Notes under the pieces: model-generated
What the model saw: the letters and a program-made list of their open reading frames with translations, nothing else
Told to the model about the DNA's origin: nothing
Databases searched by the model: none
Source of the DNA: Acidocella sp.
GTDB taxonomy: Bacteria > Pseudomonadota > Alphaproteobacteria > Acetobacterales > Acetobacteraceae
Assembly (NCBI GenBank): GCA_027308685.1
Contig: DAIDEE010000042.1
Span: 158,200-222,199, forward strand
Length of the DNA stretch: 64,000 bases
Direction: 5' to 3'
Translations under genes and position numbers: made by a program
In this document: positions 48,880 through 56,898 of the stretch, in pieces
Position numbering within the stretch: position 1 is the stretch's first letter
Layout: each line of letters opens with the position of its first letter

Positions 48880-49079
48880 GGCTCAAGGCTTCGGGCCTCA
48901 TCGGCCAGCATAATCGGGATCCCATCACGAATCGGGTAGGCCAGGCCCGCCTTCACGCTCACCAGTTCACCGCGCTCACGGTCATAGCGCAGTGGACCCT
49001 TGGTCAGTGGACAAACCAGAATTTCCAGTAAACGAGGGTCAACCGGCGTATTTTTATGAGGTACGGTCGTATCGGTCAT
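48876..49079 (-). CDS. Trm112-like zinc-ribbon-type small protein
   Basis: A 67-residue protein of the bacterial Trm112/YcaR family: [47 protein letters not shown]. Only one of the usual cysteines is visible, as in many bacterial members. The family includes activators of methyltransferases in eukaryotes; bacterial roles are unclear. It overlaps the LON-domain gene by one base and the DUF971 gene by four. Confidence 0.9.
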   Translation of the reverse strand: MTDTTVPHKNTPVDPRLLEILVCPLTKGPLRYDRERGELVSVKAGLAYPIRDGIPIMLADEARSLEP

Positions 49080-49768
49080 CAGCTTGCTTTCGAATCATCG
49101 TCATGGCTGGCCCCAAATCCATTGATCTCCAGCAATGCCAGCAGGGCCTCGGCCCGTTTTGCCGGGTCGCGGGCTTCCAGCAACGCCTGTTTTTCCTCGG
49201 GGTCAAATGGGCAGGCCATACAAAGTGTTACCACCAAGGCATGGTCCGGCATCGTCTCAATCGCTTCCCAGTTGGCTTCCACCCCCGCCTGCATGAAATA
49301 GCGGCGCAGGGCGGCCAGCAGCTTCGGCCGGTTCAGCGGCACATCCGGCCGCTGGTCGGTAGCCACGTCCAACAAATCACCGGCAAAGGCCGCGCAGGTT
49401 GCCCGGACTCGCCGGTAGCCACGCTGCGACTCCACTTCCTCAATGATCGTAAAGCGGATCAACCCGCTTAAGGTAATCAGGAAACGCCCGTCCTCAGTCT
49501 CACTGAACGACGAGATGCGCCCCAGGCAGCCGGTCCGGTACAGCCCAGGGCCGTTATCGCCGTGCGCCAGACGCTTATCGGGCTGCACCATCCCGAACAT
49601 CCGCCCCAGCGCCAGACTATCCTCAACCATCGCAAGGTAACGCGGCTCAAAAATATTCAGAGGCAGCCGCCCGCCTGGCAATAACAGCGCCCCCGTGAGT
49701 GGAAATACCGGAAATTCGTCCGGCAGATCCTCTAGCTCAACAATAAAATCGCTCAACGGCCGGATCAC
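49079..49768 (-). CDS. LON peptidase substrate-binding domain protein
   Basis: A 229-residue protein consisting of the Lon N-terminal (LON_substr_bdg) domain without ATPase or protease domains. [35 protein letters not shown] is the family opening, followed by [29 protein letters not shown]. Its function is not established; it may be a substrate-binding or quality-control adaptor. It sits between thioredoxin/TPR and Trm112-like genes with overlaps at both ends, a gene order conserved in alphaproteobacteria. Confidence 0.92.
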   Translation of the reverse strand: MIRPLSDFIVELEDLPDEFPVFPLTGALLLPGGRLPLNIFEPRYLAMVEDSLALGRMFGMVQPDKRLAHGDNGPGLYRTGCLGRISSFSETEDGRFLITLSGLIRFTIIEEVESQRGYRRVRATCAAFAGDLLDVATDQRPDVPLNRPKLLAALRRYFMQAGVEANWEAIETMPDHALVVTLCMACPFDPEEKQALLEARDPAKRAEALLALLEINGFGASHDDDSKAS

Positions 49769-50706
49769 TTAAACAAAATTGCGGAGAGCTTGCGCCGCGC
49801 CGCCATGGTATCGGCATCGTCAAACCCCCAGGCTTCAAAAAACTTCAGTAATTGCAGCCTTGCTGCATCCTCATTCCAGTCACGCTTGCGGCGAATGATC
49901 TCCAGTAATGCCTCAGCCGCCGCCTCACGCTCGCCCGACGCATTCAGCGCGGTGGCAAGCTCATACCGGGCCTCATAATCCGCCGGGTCAGCGGCCAGAC
50001 GGGCTTCCAGCCCGCTTCGCGCCCCCTGCGCCGTGCGGCCCTCAGCGGCCAGCGCCAGCGCGGCCTTGGCGCCCGCAATTTCAGCGTGGTCAGCCAGCGC
50101 GGCGGGCACTTCCGCCAGAATATCGTTGGCCTGCTCCTCATCGCCCATCGCCAGCAGCGCCCTGATCAACCCACCCCAGGCTTCAGGCTTCTCCCGGTCT
50201 TCCTGCACGGCGGCCGCAAAAAATTGAGCGGCCTGCTCAGCCTGGCCTTCCTCAAGCAACGACTTGGCCTGCGTGATCAACGCCGCAGCCGGCGCCGCCG
50301 ACCCCGCCAGTTTCAACAAAGCATCAAAAAACCGCTTTACCTCGCTCTCCGGCAACGCCCCCTGGAAGCTATCAGCAATCTGCCCCTGCCAGAATGCCAC
50401 CACCGTCGGTACCGACTGCAATGGCAGCCCCATTTGCATCAGTTGCTGCACCAAAGCGCGGTTTTTATCGACATCGAGCTTCACCAGCCGAACCCGGCCC
50501 CCGGCGGCGCGGGTCACTTTCTCAAGTGTCGGTGTCAGAGTTTTGCAAGGCCCGCACCAGGTCGCCCAAAAATCCACGACCACCGGCATCTGCTGCGAGG
50601 CTTCGATCACATCGGCCATGAAGGTCGTTTGATCGCCGTCGATAATCATGGGGGCCGCCGGAGTGGCTGCCGCGGTCTCAGTCGTCTGCCCTAATAAACT
50701 GCTCAT
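49765..50706 (-). CDS. Thioredoxin-TPR protein (CnoX/YbbN-like co-chaperone)
   Basis: The 313-residue product has a thioredoxin domain (residues about 25-130) with an intact WCGPC active site, then a TPR-like helical region to the end, including AALADHAEIAGAKAALALAAEG. This is the CnoX/YbbN layout, known in E. coli and Caulobacter as a holdase that transfers substrates to GroEL/DnaK; the alphaproteobacterial protein keeps thioredoxin cysteines as here. It is the first gene of the overlapped set down to 48529. Confidence 0.9.
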   Translation of the reverse strand: MSSLLGQTTETAAATPAAPMIIDGDQTTFMADVIEASQQMPVVVDFWATWCGPCKTLTPTLEKVTRAAGGRVRLVKLDVDKNRALVQQLMQMGLPLQSVPTVVAFWQGQIADSFQGALPESEVKRFFDALLKLAGSAAPAAALITQAKSLLEEGQAEQAAQFFAAAVQEDREKPEAWGGLIRALLAMGDEEQANDILAEVPAALADHAEIAGAKAALALAAEGRTAQGARSGLEARLAADPADYEARYELATALNASGEREAAAEALLEIIRRKRDWNEDAARLQLLKFFEAWGFDDADTMAARRKLSAILFK

Positions 50707-50793
50707 CTATGAATAATCCGAGTGATAATCTCATTATATGGTATCAACTGGCAGTGTCACAGCCCCATTGCGCAAATGGTTAATGTCACCCGC

Positions 50794-50822
50794 TTGCAAT
50801 CCTCGCGGCGGGTGATTAAACA
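50794..50822 (+). promoter_or_regulatory. Probable promoter of tRNA-Gly
   Basis: TTGCAA (50794-50799) and TAAACA (50817-50822) are separated by 17 bp, and the tRNA begins 14 bases later. A perfect 8-bp inverted repeat, TCACCCGC at 50786-50793 and GCGGGTGA at 50808-50815, flanks the -35 region. Confidence 0.45.
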
Positions 50823-50835
50823 CCGGCCACGGAGT

Positions 50836-50910
50836 GCGGGCGTAGCTCAGGGGTAGAGCACAACCTTGCCAAGGTTGGGGTCGTGGGTTCGAATCCCATC
50901 GCCCGCTCCA
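50836..50910 (+). tRNA. tRNA-Gly (anticodon GCC)
   Basis: The cloverleaf can be drawn by eye: acceptor GCGGGCG pairs with CGCCCGC, D arm GCTC..GAGC, anticodon stem CAACC/GGTTG with loop TTGCCAA (GCC at 50868-50870), T arm GTGGG-TTCGAAT-CCCAT, discriminator T and an encoded CCA. The 3' half is a common integration site for tyrosine-recombinase elements, and DNA of conjugative-element type starts directly downstream. Confidence 0.97.
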
Positions 50911-51245
50911 GTTTTTCTTAAATATATCAATTGATTGTCGAGCGAGTCCCAAGGCCGCGTCGCTTGGGTTTTCGGTCCGGCTACCACCGAGATACCACCG
51001 AAAATCTGAAGCCTATAGACGTTGACCCTTCCGGCTGGGCGTAATCTGCTGGATTATGGGTGCTCGTTATCGAGACGGCGAGCAGACAAGGCAACGATGA
51101 CGGCAAAAGGCAGCAAGGGGCTTCGACTCTCCCGGGGTCGGGAGCTGAGATTAAAGTTGCGCCGTTTCTGTTCATGTTGCCTGATCCGCAATCGGCGCTC
51201 AAAGAAAGTTACCGATTCGATGAACGGAGAAGGGAGGGCGGGCGA
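50911..51245. other. Gene-free junction between tRNA-Gly and the defence-like operon
   Basis: No convincing gene. It holds a T-tract just after the tRNA, a palindrome ATCAATTGAT (50926-50935), a hairpin with T-tract (50948-50972), and a direct repeat TACCACCGA at 50982-50990 and 50993-51001 (11-bp period) that could be an integrase arm-type site. A TTGACC at 51022-51027 may be the -35 of the operon promoter. The last bases give the strong ribosome site GGGAGG before the TTG at 51246. Confidence 0.6.
50948..50972 (+). terminator. Possible terminator downstream of tRNA-Gly
   Basis: Stem CCCAAG/CTTGGG with a 9-base loop followed by TTTT. A weak but well-placed intrinsic terminator for the tRNA transcript. 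Confidence 0.45.
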
Positions 51246-54014
51246 TTGAATGCGGTAGAGATCGAAGAAGCCATCTCGGCGCTGGCGGAGCGCCTTTTTG
51301 AGGCCGAAGAGTTCCCGTACGCGTTCCTGGAGGCGTTCGGGAACAAGGAGACGACCCTGAAGCGGCTGCGCAAGGGTGAATCGAACAAGTCCGATATGGG
51401 CGGCGTTCTGCAGACGAACAATATCCATATCGCCACATGCAAGGCCGGCGAGGTTACGCGGACGCTCACAGCATTGAAGGTCAGCCCGGCGACGGCGCGG
51501 GCAAAGGCGCGCTTCGTGCTGGCGACGGACGGCGAGATGTTCGAGGCTGAAGACCTTACGACGGACGATGGTCCGATCTCCTGTGCCTATACCGACTTCC
51601 CGAACCATTTTGGCTTGTTCTTGCCGTTGGCCGGCATCACGACGGTCCGGCAGGTGCGGGAAAGCTCGTTCGACATCCGGGCGACCAGCCGGTTGAACCG
51701 GCTGTATATCGAGTTGCTGAAGGACAATCCCAAATGGGGCACGGCCCAGCGTCGGCACGACATGAACCACTTCATGGCGCGCCTGATCTTCTGCTTTTTT
51801 GCCGAGGATACGGAGATTTTCGACGGGGGCGGCGCGTTCACCTCTACCATCGAGACAATGAGTGCGAGGGATTCGTCCAACACCCATGAGGTAATTAGCG
51901 AATTGTTCCGCGCCATGAACACCAAGGTAGCGGAGCGGACGGGTGTCGGCATTCCGCGCTGGGCGGACGGTTTTCCTTATGTGAATGGCGGGCTGTTCTC
52001 TGGCAGTGCGGATGTGCCGCGGTTTAGCCGCATTGCCCGGTCTTACCTGTTGCATATCGGCGGCCTGGACTGGAGGAAGATCAACCCGGACATTTTCGGG
52101 TCGATGATCCAGGCTGTGGCGGACGATGACGAGCGCGGGGCGCTTGGTATGCATTACACGAGCGTGCCGAACATATTGAAGGTGCTCAACCCGCTTTTTC
52201 TCGACGATCTTAGGCAGCAGCTTGAGCAAGCAAATGATAATGCCCGCATGTTGCTCAACCTGCGCAAGCGCATGTTGAAAATCCGGGTGTTCGATCCTGC
52301 CTGTGGCTCCGGCAATTTCCTCGTTATTGCCTACAAGGAGATGCGGGCGATCGAGGCCGAGATCAATCGCCGCCGCGACGAAGCACACCGGAGCACGGAA
52401 ATTCCGTTGACAAACTTTCGTGGGATCGAGCTGCGCGACTTTCCGGCCGAGATCGCACGCTTAGCGCTCATTATCGCCGAATATCAGTGTGACGTGCTTT
52501 ATCGCGGCCAAAAGGAGGCGCTCCGCGATTTTCTGCCGCTCGACGCGCAGAACTGGATCACTTGCGGCAATGCCCTACGGCTTGACTGGCTTAGCATTTG
52601 CCCACCCACCGGAACGGGCGTTAAGCATCATGCGGACGACCTGTTTCATACGCCGCTCAATCAGGCGCAAATTGATTTCGAGAATGAAGGTGGTGAGACG
52701 TACATCTGTGGCAATCCGCCCTACAAAGGCAGTAAGTGGCAGACGTCGGAACAAAAAGAGGAACTAGCGAGCGCGTGGGCGAAATTTCCTCATCTGGCTA
52801 AGACCACTGATTATGTTTCCGGATGGTTGGCACGTTATCTTGATTATGCTGGAAAAGTTCCGGACGCAGTTGCCGCATTTGTGACGACGAATAGTATATG
52901 TCAGGGCCAGCAAGCTTCTGATATCTGGCCCGTTGTATCTCGTCGTGACATCGAGATTCGCTTTGCCCACACACCGTTCAAATGGAGCAATCTCGCCAGC
53001 CACAATGCTGGCGTTACTGTGATCATCGTGGGCATGGGCTCAAAGTCTAGCCGCCCTAAGCGACTGTTCGGCGATGACGGTCGAGTTCGCGAATGCGAAG
53101 TCATTGGGCCGTATCTGGTGCCGAACATGCCGGATGCAGTCGCGAAGGCGAACAGGCCTATCGGACCCCAGTTCGTGATGCTTTTCGGCAACATGCCACG
53201 CGACGGAGGGCACCTGTTTCTGACCAACCAGGAGGCAGGCGAGCTTAGGCGAGACCCTGCTACATCCCGCTACGTCCGCCGCTTCCTGGGCTCTGAGGAA
53301 CTAATAAATGGAAAGCTTCGTCACTGTCTGTGGATCGAAGACCGGGATGTCGAAGCCGCTAAGGGACAAGAGTTCATCGCTGATCGGCTCGCCTTAGTCG
53401 CGAGCAATAGGCTAGCATCCCCTGCGGAGTCCACACGCGCTTTTGCGAACCACGCGCATCGCTTTGTTCAGATCGCTGGCACCGCCGCGCAAACGGCCAT
53501 TGTCGTGCCGCGCGTCTCTTCGGAAAACCGTGAGTATCTGCCTGTCGACTTCGTGACCGCCGACTGCATTATCGGCGATCGCAACTTTGCTCTTTACGAT
53601 GCACCGCTGTGGAATATGGCACTCATCGCTTCACGCCTCCACTGGGTTTGGATCGGCACAGTTTGCGTTCGTTTGGAAATGCGATTCTCATATTCCAATA
53701 CCCTCGGTTGGAACACTTTTCCTATTCCCACTTTAACCGACAAAAACAAAGCGGACCTGACGCGCTGTGCTGAAGACATTCTTTTGGCGCGTGAGACATA
53801 TTTTCCCTCTACAATTGCTGATCTCTATGATCCGGAGGCCATGCCGGAAGACCTCCGCTCGGCCCATGAGCGCAACGATGAGGTACTGGAACGTATCTAT
53901 ATTGGTCGCCGGTTCAAAAACGACACAGAACGGCTAGAAAAGCTGTTTGAGCTTTATACAAAGATGATTGCATCAACCGTGGCGGGAAAGCAAAAAAAGG
54001 TGGGAGCAGTATGA
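51246..54014 (+). CDS. MmeI-like class I DNA methyltransferase (first gene of defence-like operon)
   Basis: About 922 residues from TTG 51246, preceded by GGGAGG; the frame is open to 51060 but the extra 62 residues look non-coding. Family likeness begins at NAVEIEEAIS. SAM motif I is VFDPACGSGNFL (about 348-359) and catalytic motif IV is GNPPYKG (NPPY at 490-493), typical of adenine-N6 type IIG/MmeI-family enzymes. A helical domain (RRHDMNHFMARLIFCFFAEDTEIF) precedes motif I and a target-recognition region follows. The N-terminal 130 residues take the place of the MmeI nuclease but I see no D-ExK set there. The stop overlaps the next start by 4 bp. Confidence 0.88.
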   Translation: MNAVEIEEAISALAERLFEAEEFPYAFLEAFGNKETTLKRLRKGESNKSDMGGVLQTNNIHIATCKAGEVTRTLTALKVSPATARAKARFVLATDGEMFEAEDLTTDDGPISCAYTDFPNHFGLFLPLAGITTVRQVRESSFDIRATSRLNRLYIELLKDNPKWGTAQRRHDMNHFMARLIFCFFAEDTEIFDGGGAFTSTIETMSARDSSNTHEVISELFRAMNTKVAERTGVGIPRWADGFPYVNGGLFSGSADVPRFSRIARSYLLHIGGLDWRKINPDIFGSMIQAVADDDERGALGMHYTSVPNILKVLNPLFLDDLRQQLEQANDNARMLLNLRKRMLKIRVFDPACGSGNFLVIAYKEMRAIEAEINRRRDEAHRSTEIPLTNFRGIELRDFPAEIARLALIIAEYQCDVLYRGQKEALRDFLPLDAQNWITCGNALRLDWLSICPPTGTGVKHHADDLFHTPLNQAQIDFENEGGETYICGNPPYKGSKWQTSEQKEELASAWAKFPHLAKTTDYVSGWLARYLDYAGKVPDAVAAFVTTNSICQGQQASDIWPVVSRRDIEIRFAHTPFKWSNLASHNAGVTVIIVGMGSKSSRPKRLFGDDGRVRECEVIGPYLVPNMPDAVAKANRPIGPQFVMLFGNMPRDGGHLFLTNQEAGELRRDPATSRYVRRFLGSEELINGKLRHCLWIEDRDVEAAKGQEFIADRLALVASNRLASPAESTRAFANHAHRFVQIAGTAAQTAIVVPRVSSENREYLPVDFVTADCIIGDRNFALYDAPLWNMALIASRLHWVWIGTVCVRLEMRFSYSNTLGWNTFPIPTLTDKNKADLTRCAEDILLARETYFPSTIADLYDPEAMPEDLRSAHERNDEVLERIYIGRRFKNDTERLEKLFELYTKMIASTVAGKQKKVGAV

Positions 54015-54844
54015 GCAGCCTCACAGATACTGAGAAGCGCTATTTTGAAAAATTGCTCGGGATGCAGAGTGGCTATGTTTTAGATTACACTGATTCGAGT
54101 TTTGGTGAATTTTTTAATCGCCACCAAGTTAACATCCATGCTCAAAAATATCAGACATATGGCACTTCAAAGGCCAAGAAGTTACGTGCCTTTTGGGAGC
54201 AAGAGGCAGATTTTTTAGTCGGAAAAATACTAAAAGAGATGCTGGACGCGTATGAAGCTCATTGCAACTTGAATAGCCTCAATATCGAGGTGGCTATTCT
54301 AGAAAAAGCTCAGGCGATAGTTGCACGACTTTCCGGCGTATCCGCTCCGGCAAAGCCGCCACAGTCCATTGATGATTTTCTGCATAACGAATTCTCAATC
54401 CCTAACATTCAAAAGTTGCCGATTGAGGCGATGGCGGTACCGATTATTGAAAGTCGCCTTAGTGAAGCTCGGACGGCTATGGGTGCTTGCGCCTATCTTT
54501 CCACGATCCTCCTTTGCGGCAGCGTGCTAGAAGCCGTGCTTCTCGGAGCAGCGCAGAGAGAGCCTGCGCGCTTTAATCGAGCCTCGGCCGCCCCAAAAAC
54601 CTCAGATGGAAGCGTAAAACGTTTTTACGAATGGACCCTTGCGCAATTTATCGATGTCGCCTGCGAGGTAAGCATTCTCAAACCTGATGTAAAGAAGTTC
54701 AGTCACGGTCTAAGGGATTTCCGGAACTACATCCATCCATATGAACAGATGTCGTCAGGATTTTCGCCAGATGCGCATACAGCGAAAGTCTGTTTCCAGG
54801 TGCTTAAGGCGGCGCTCGCAAGTGTTGCAGGGGAAAGAAAATGA
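54011..54844 (+). CDS. HEPN-like protein of unknown function (second gene of defence-like operon)
   Basis: A 277-residue protein not assigned to a named family. The N-terminal 80 residues (LTDTEKRYFEKLLGMQSGYVLDY..FGEFF....YGTSKAKKLRAFW) resemble the small N-terminal module found on several abortive-infection type proteins. The C-terminal half is helical and contains LRDFRNYIHP, giving R235-x6-H242, the R-x4-6-H arrangement of HEPN ribonucleases and of non-catalytic HEPN domains. This assignment is by eye. The gene is visibly richer in A+T than its partners, suggesting a different history. Both ends overlap neighbours by 4 bp (ATGA). Confidence 0.72.
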   Translation: MSSLTDTEKRYFEKLLGMQSGYVLDYTDSSFGEFFNRHQVNIHAQKYQTYGTSKAKKLRAFWEQEADFLVGKILKEMLDAYEAHCNLNSLNIEVAILEKAQAIVARLSGVSAPAKPPQSIDDFLHNEFSIPNIQKLPIEAMAVPIIESRLSEARTAMGACAYLSTILLCGSVLEAVLLGAAQREPARFNRASAAPKTSDGSVKRFYEWTLAQFIDVACEVSILKPDVKKFSHGLRDFRNYIHPYEQMSSGFSPDAHTAKVCFQVLKAALASVAGERK

Positions 54845-56898
54845 GACCAGAAGTTAAATCAGTTCCCTCTGTGTCTGTGCGCTATTCCAGCAACGGCAGT
54901 TCCACAAACGCCAACGAATTTGGTATGCGGCCGATGCAGGAACGCGCCTTTGAGAAGCGCGGTGAGCAATATCTGCTGATCAAATCGCCGCCAGCCTCAG
55001 GCAAGAGCCGTGCGCTGATGTTCATCGCACTCGACAAGCTTGCCAATCAGGGCGTTAAACAAGCCATCATCGTCGTGCCGGAAAAGTCCATCGGTGCAAG
55101 CTTTCATGACGAACCGTTGAGCAGGCGTGGTTTTTGGGCGGACTGGCATGTAGAGCCGAAATGGAATCTGTGCGACGCGCCTGGTAATGACAATGGCGGC
55201 AAGGTCAAATCGCTTGGCGCGTTCCTGGAGAGCGACGACAAGGTGCTGGTCTGCACCCACGCCACATTCCGCTTTGCCGTAGATAAATTTGGGGTTTCGG
55301 CTTTTGATGATCGGCTGATTGCGGTGGACGAGTTCCACCATGTCTCAGCAAATCCTGACAACAAGCTCGGCATTCACCTGGGCGATTTTATTAGCCGCGA
55401 CCGCGTGCATATCGTCGCGATGACGGGGTCCTATTTCCGTGGCGATGCTGAGGCGGTCCTGGCGCCCCAAGATGAAGGCAAGTTCCAGAGCGTAACGTAC
55501 ACCTATTATGAGCAGCTCAACGGATATCAGTATTTGAAGCAGCTCGACATCGGCTATTTCTTTTACTCGGGCGCTTACGCCGACGACATTCTGAAGGTGC
55601 TGAACGCGAACGAGAAGACGATCATCCACATTCCGAACGTCAATGCGCGCGAGAGCACGAAGGACAAGATTAAGGAGGTGGAGCATATCATCGAGACACT
55701 GGGGGATTGGCAAGGGACCGATCCGGCCACCGGCTTTCAGCTTGTTAAGGCTGCGGATGGCCGGATTTTGCGCATTGCTGATCTGGTTGATGATGATCCC
55801 GCTAAGCGGGATCGTGTTTCCGCAGCTCTTAAAGATTCGAGGCAGAAAAACAATCGCGATTATGTGGATATCATCATCGCGCTCGGCATGGCGAAGGAAG
55901 GGTTCGACTGGATTTGGTGCGAGCACGCGCTGACGGTCGGCTACCGGTCCAGTTTGACCGAGATCGTTCAAATTATCGGCCGCGCGACCCGCGATGCGCC
56001 GGGCAAGACTCGCGCCCGTTTCTCGAACCTGATCGCGGAACCGGCTGCCGCCGATGACGTCGTGACAGAGGCGGTCAATGACACCCTCAAGGCCATCGCG
56101 GCGAGCCTGCTGATGGAGCAGGTGCTGGCACCGCAGTTTGAATTTAAGCCCAAGAATCCGCAAAACGGGCCAACGCCCGGTTTTGACTATGGCGAGGGCG
56201 GATACGATCCGAATAAATGCAATGTCGGTTTCAGCGAGGCGTCCGGCAAGTTCCAGATTGAGATCAAGGGCCTGGCCACGCCGAAGAGCGAGGAAGCGAC
56301 GCGTATCTGCCAGGAGGATCTGAATGAGGTGATTGCGGCCTTTGTACAGGATAAGACGACGATCGAGCGTGGCCTGTTTGACGAGGAGCTGGTGCCCGAG
56401 GAGCTGACCCAGGTGCGGATGGGCAAGATCATCAAGGACAAGTTCCCGCAGCTTGACGAAGACGATCAGGAGGCTGTGCGCCAACATGCTGTGGCGGCGC
56501 TGACTCTGACCCAGAAGGCGAAAGAAGTCGCGGCCGGCAGTTCTCTTGGTGAGGAGAGTGCGAATACGGCGTTTGTCGATGGCGTGCGCAAGTTTGCGAT
56601 GGACGTGCGGGAGCTGGACATTGATTTGATTGACCGGATCAATCCGTTCGGCGAAGCCTATGCGATTCTTGCCAAGACGATGAGCGAGGAGAGCTTGAAA
56701 CAAGTCGCGGCGGCGATTGCCGCCAAGCGAACCAGCCTGACGCCGGAGGAGGCGAAGGTGATCGCCAAGCGGGCCGTTGAATTCAAGCGTGAACGTGGGC
56801 GCTTACCGTCTATTTCGTCTGCTGATGCTTGGGAAAAACACTTGGCCGAGGGGGCGGCGGCCTTCGTGCGGTTCAAGGATGAGGGCCGCTATGAGTGA
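54841..56898 (+). CDS. SF2 DEAD/DEAH-type helicase (third gene of defence-like operon)
   Basis: A 685-residue helicase-like ATPase: GMRPMQERAF (Q-motif-like, residues 28-37), Walker A SPPASGKS (49-56), motif II DEFHH (163-167), motif III MTGS (194-197), motif V AKEGFDW (351-357) and motif VI QIIGRATRD (377-385). This is the arrangement of type I/III restriction and related helicases. The C-terminal 300 residues are outside the motor; the last 40 (GRLPS..WEKHLAEGAAAFVRF) form a short motif also seen at the start of the GIY-YIG partner. It starts with ATGA overlapping the HEPN-like gene and its stop overlaps the next gene by 8 bp. Confidence 0.88.
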   Translation: MRPEVKSVPSVSVRYSSNGSSTNANEFGMRPMQERAFEKRGEQYLLIKSPPASGKSRALMFIALDKLANQGVKQAIIVVPEKSIGASFHDEPLSRRGFWADWHVEPKWNLCDAPGNDNGGKVKSLGAFLESDDKVLVCTHATFRFAVDKFGVSAFDDRLIAVDEFHHVSANPDNKLGIHLGDFISRDRVHIVAMTGSYFRGDAEAVLAPQDEGKFQSVTYTYYEQLNGYQYLKQLDIGYFFYSGAYADDILKVLNANEKTIIHIPNVNARESTKDKIKEVEHIIETLGDWQGTDPATGFQLVKAADGRILRIADLVDDDPAKRDRVSAALKDSRQKNNRDYVDIIIALGMAKEGFDWIWCEHALTVGYRSSLTEIVQIIGRATRDAPGKTRARFSNLIAEPAAADDVVTEAVNDTLKAIAASLLMEQVLAPQFEFKPKNPQNGPTPGFDYGEGGYDPNKCNVGFSEASGKFQIEIKGLATPKSEEATRICQEDLNEVIAAFVQDKTTIERGLFDEELVPEELTQVRMGKIIKDKFPQLDEDDQEAVRQHAVAALTLTQKAKEVAAGSSLGEESANTAFVDGVRKFAMDVRELDIDLIDRINPFGEAYAILAKTMSEESLKQVAAAIAAKRTSLTPEEAKVIAKRAVEFKRERGRLPSISSADAWEKHLAEGAAAFVRFKDEGRYE

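Noticed and set aside
51060..51245. N-terminal extension of the methyltransferase from an upstream start
   Set aside because: Family likeness begins at the TTG 51246, which has the strong GGGAGG ribosome site; the extension looks non-coding.
51054..52388. Long minus-strand open frame (444 codons) opposite the methyltransferase gene
   Set aside because: The plus strand encodes clear methyltransferase motifs here; the minus frame is low-complexity antisense of high-GC DNA with no family likeness.
55345..56703. Long minus-strand open frame (452 codons) opposite the helicase gene
   Set aside because: It is antisense to the helicase motifs and reads as basic, leucine-rich shadow sequence.
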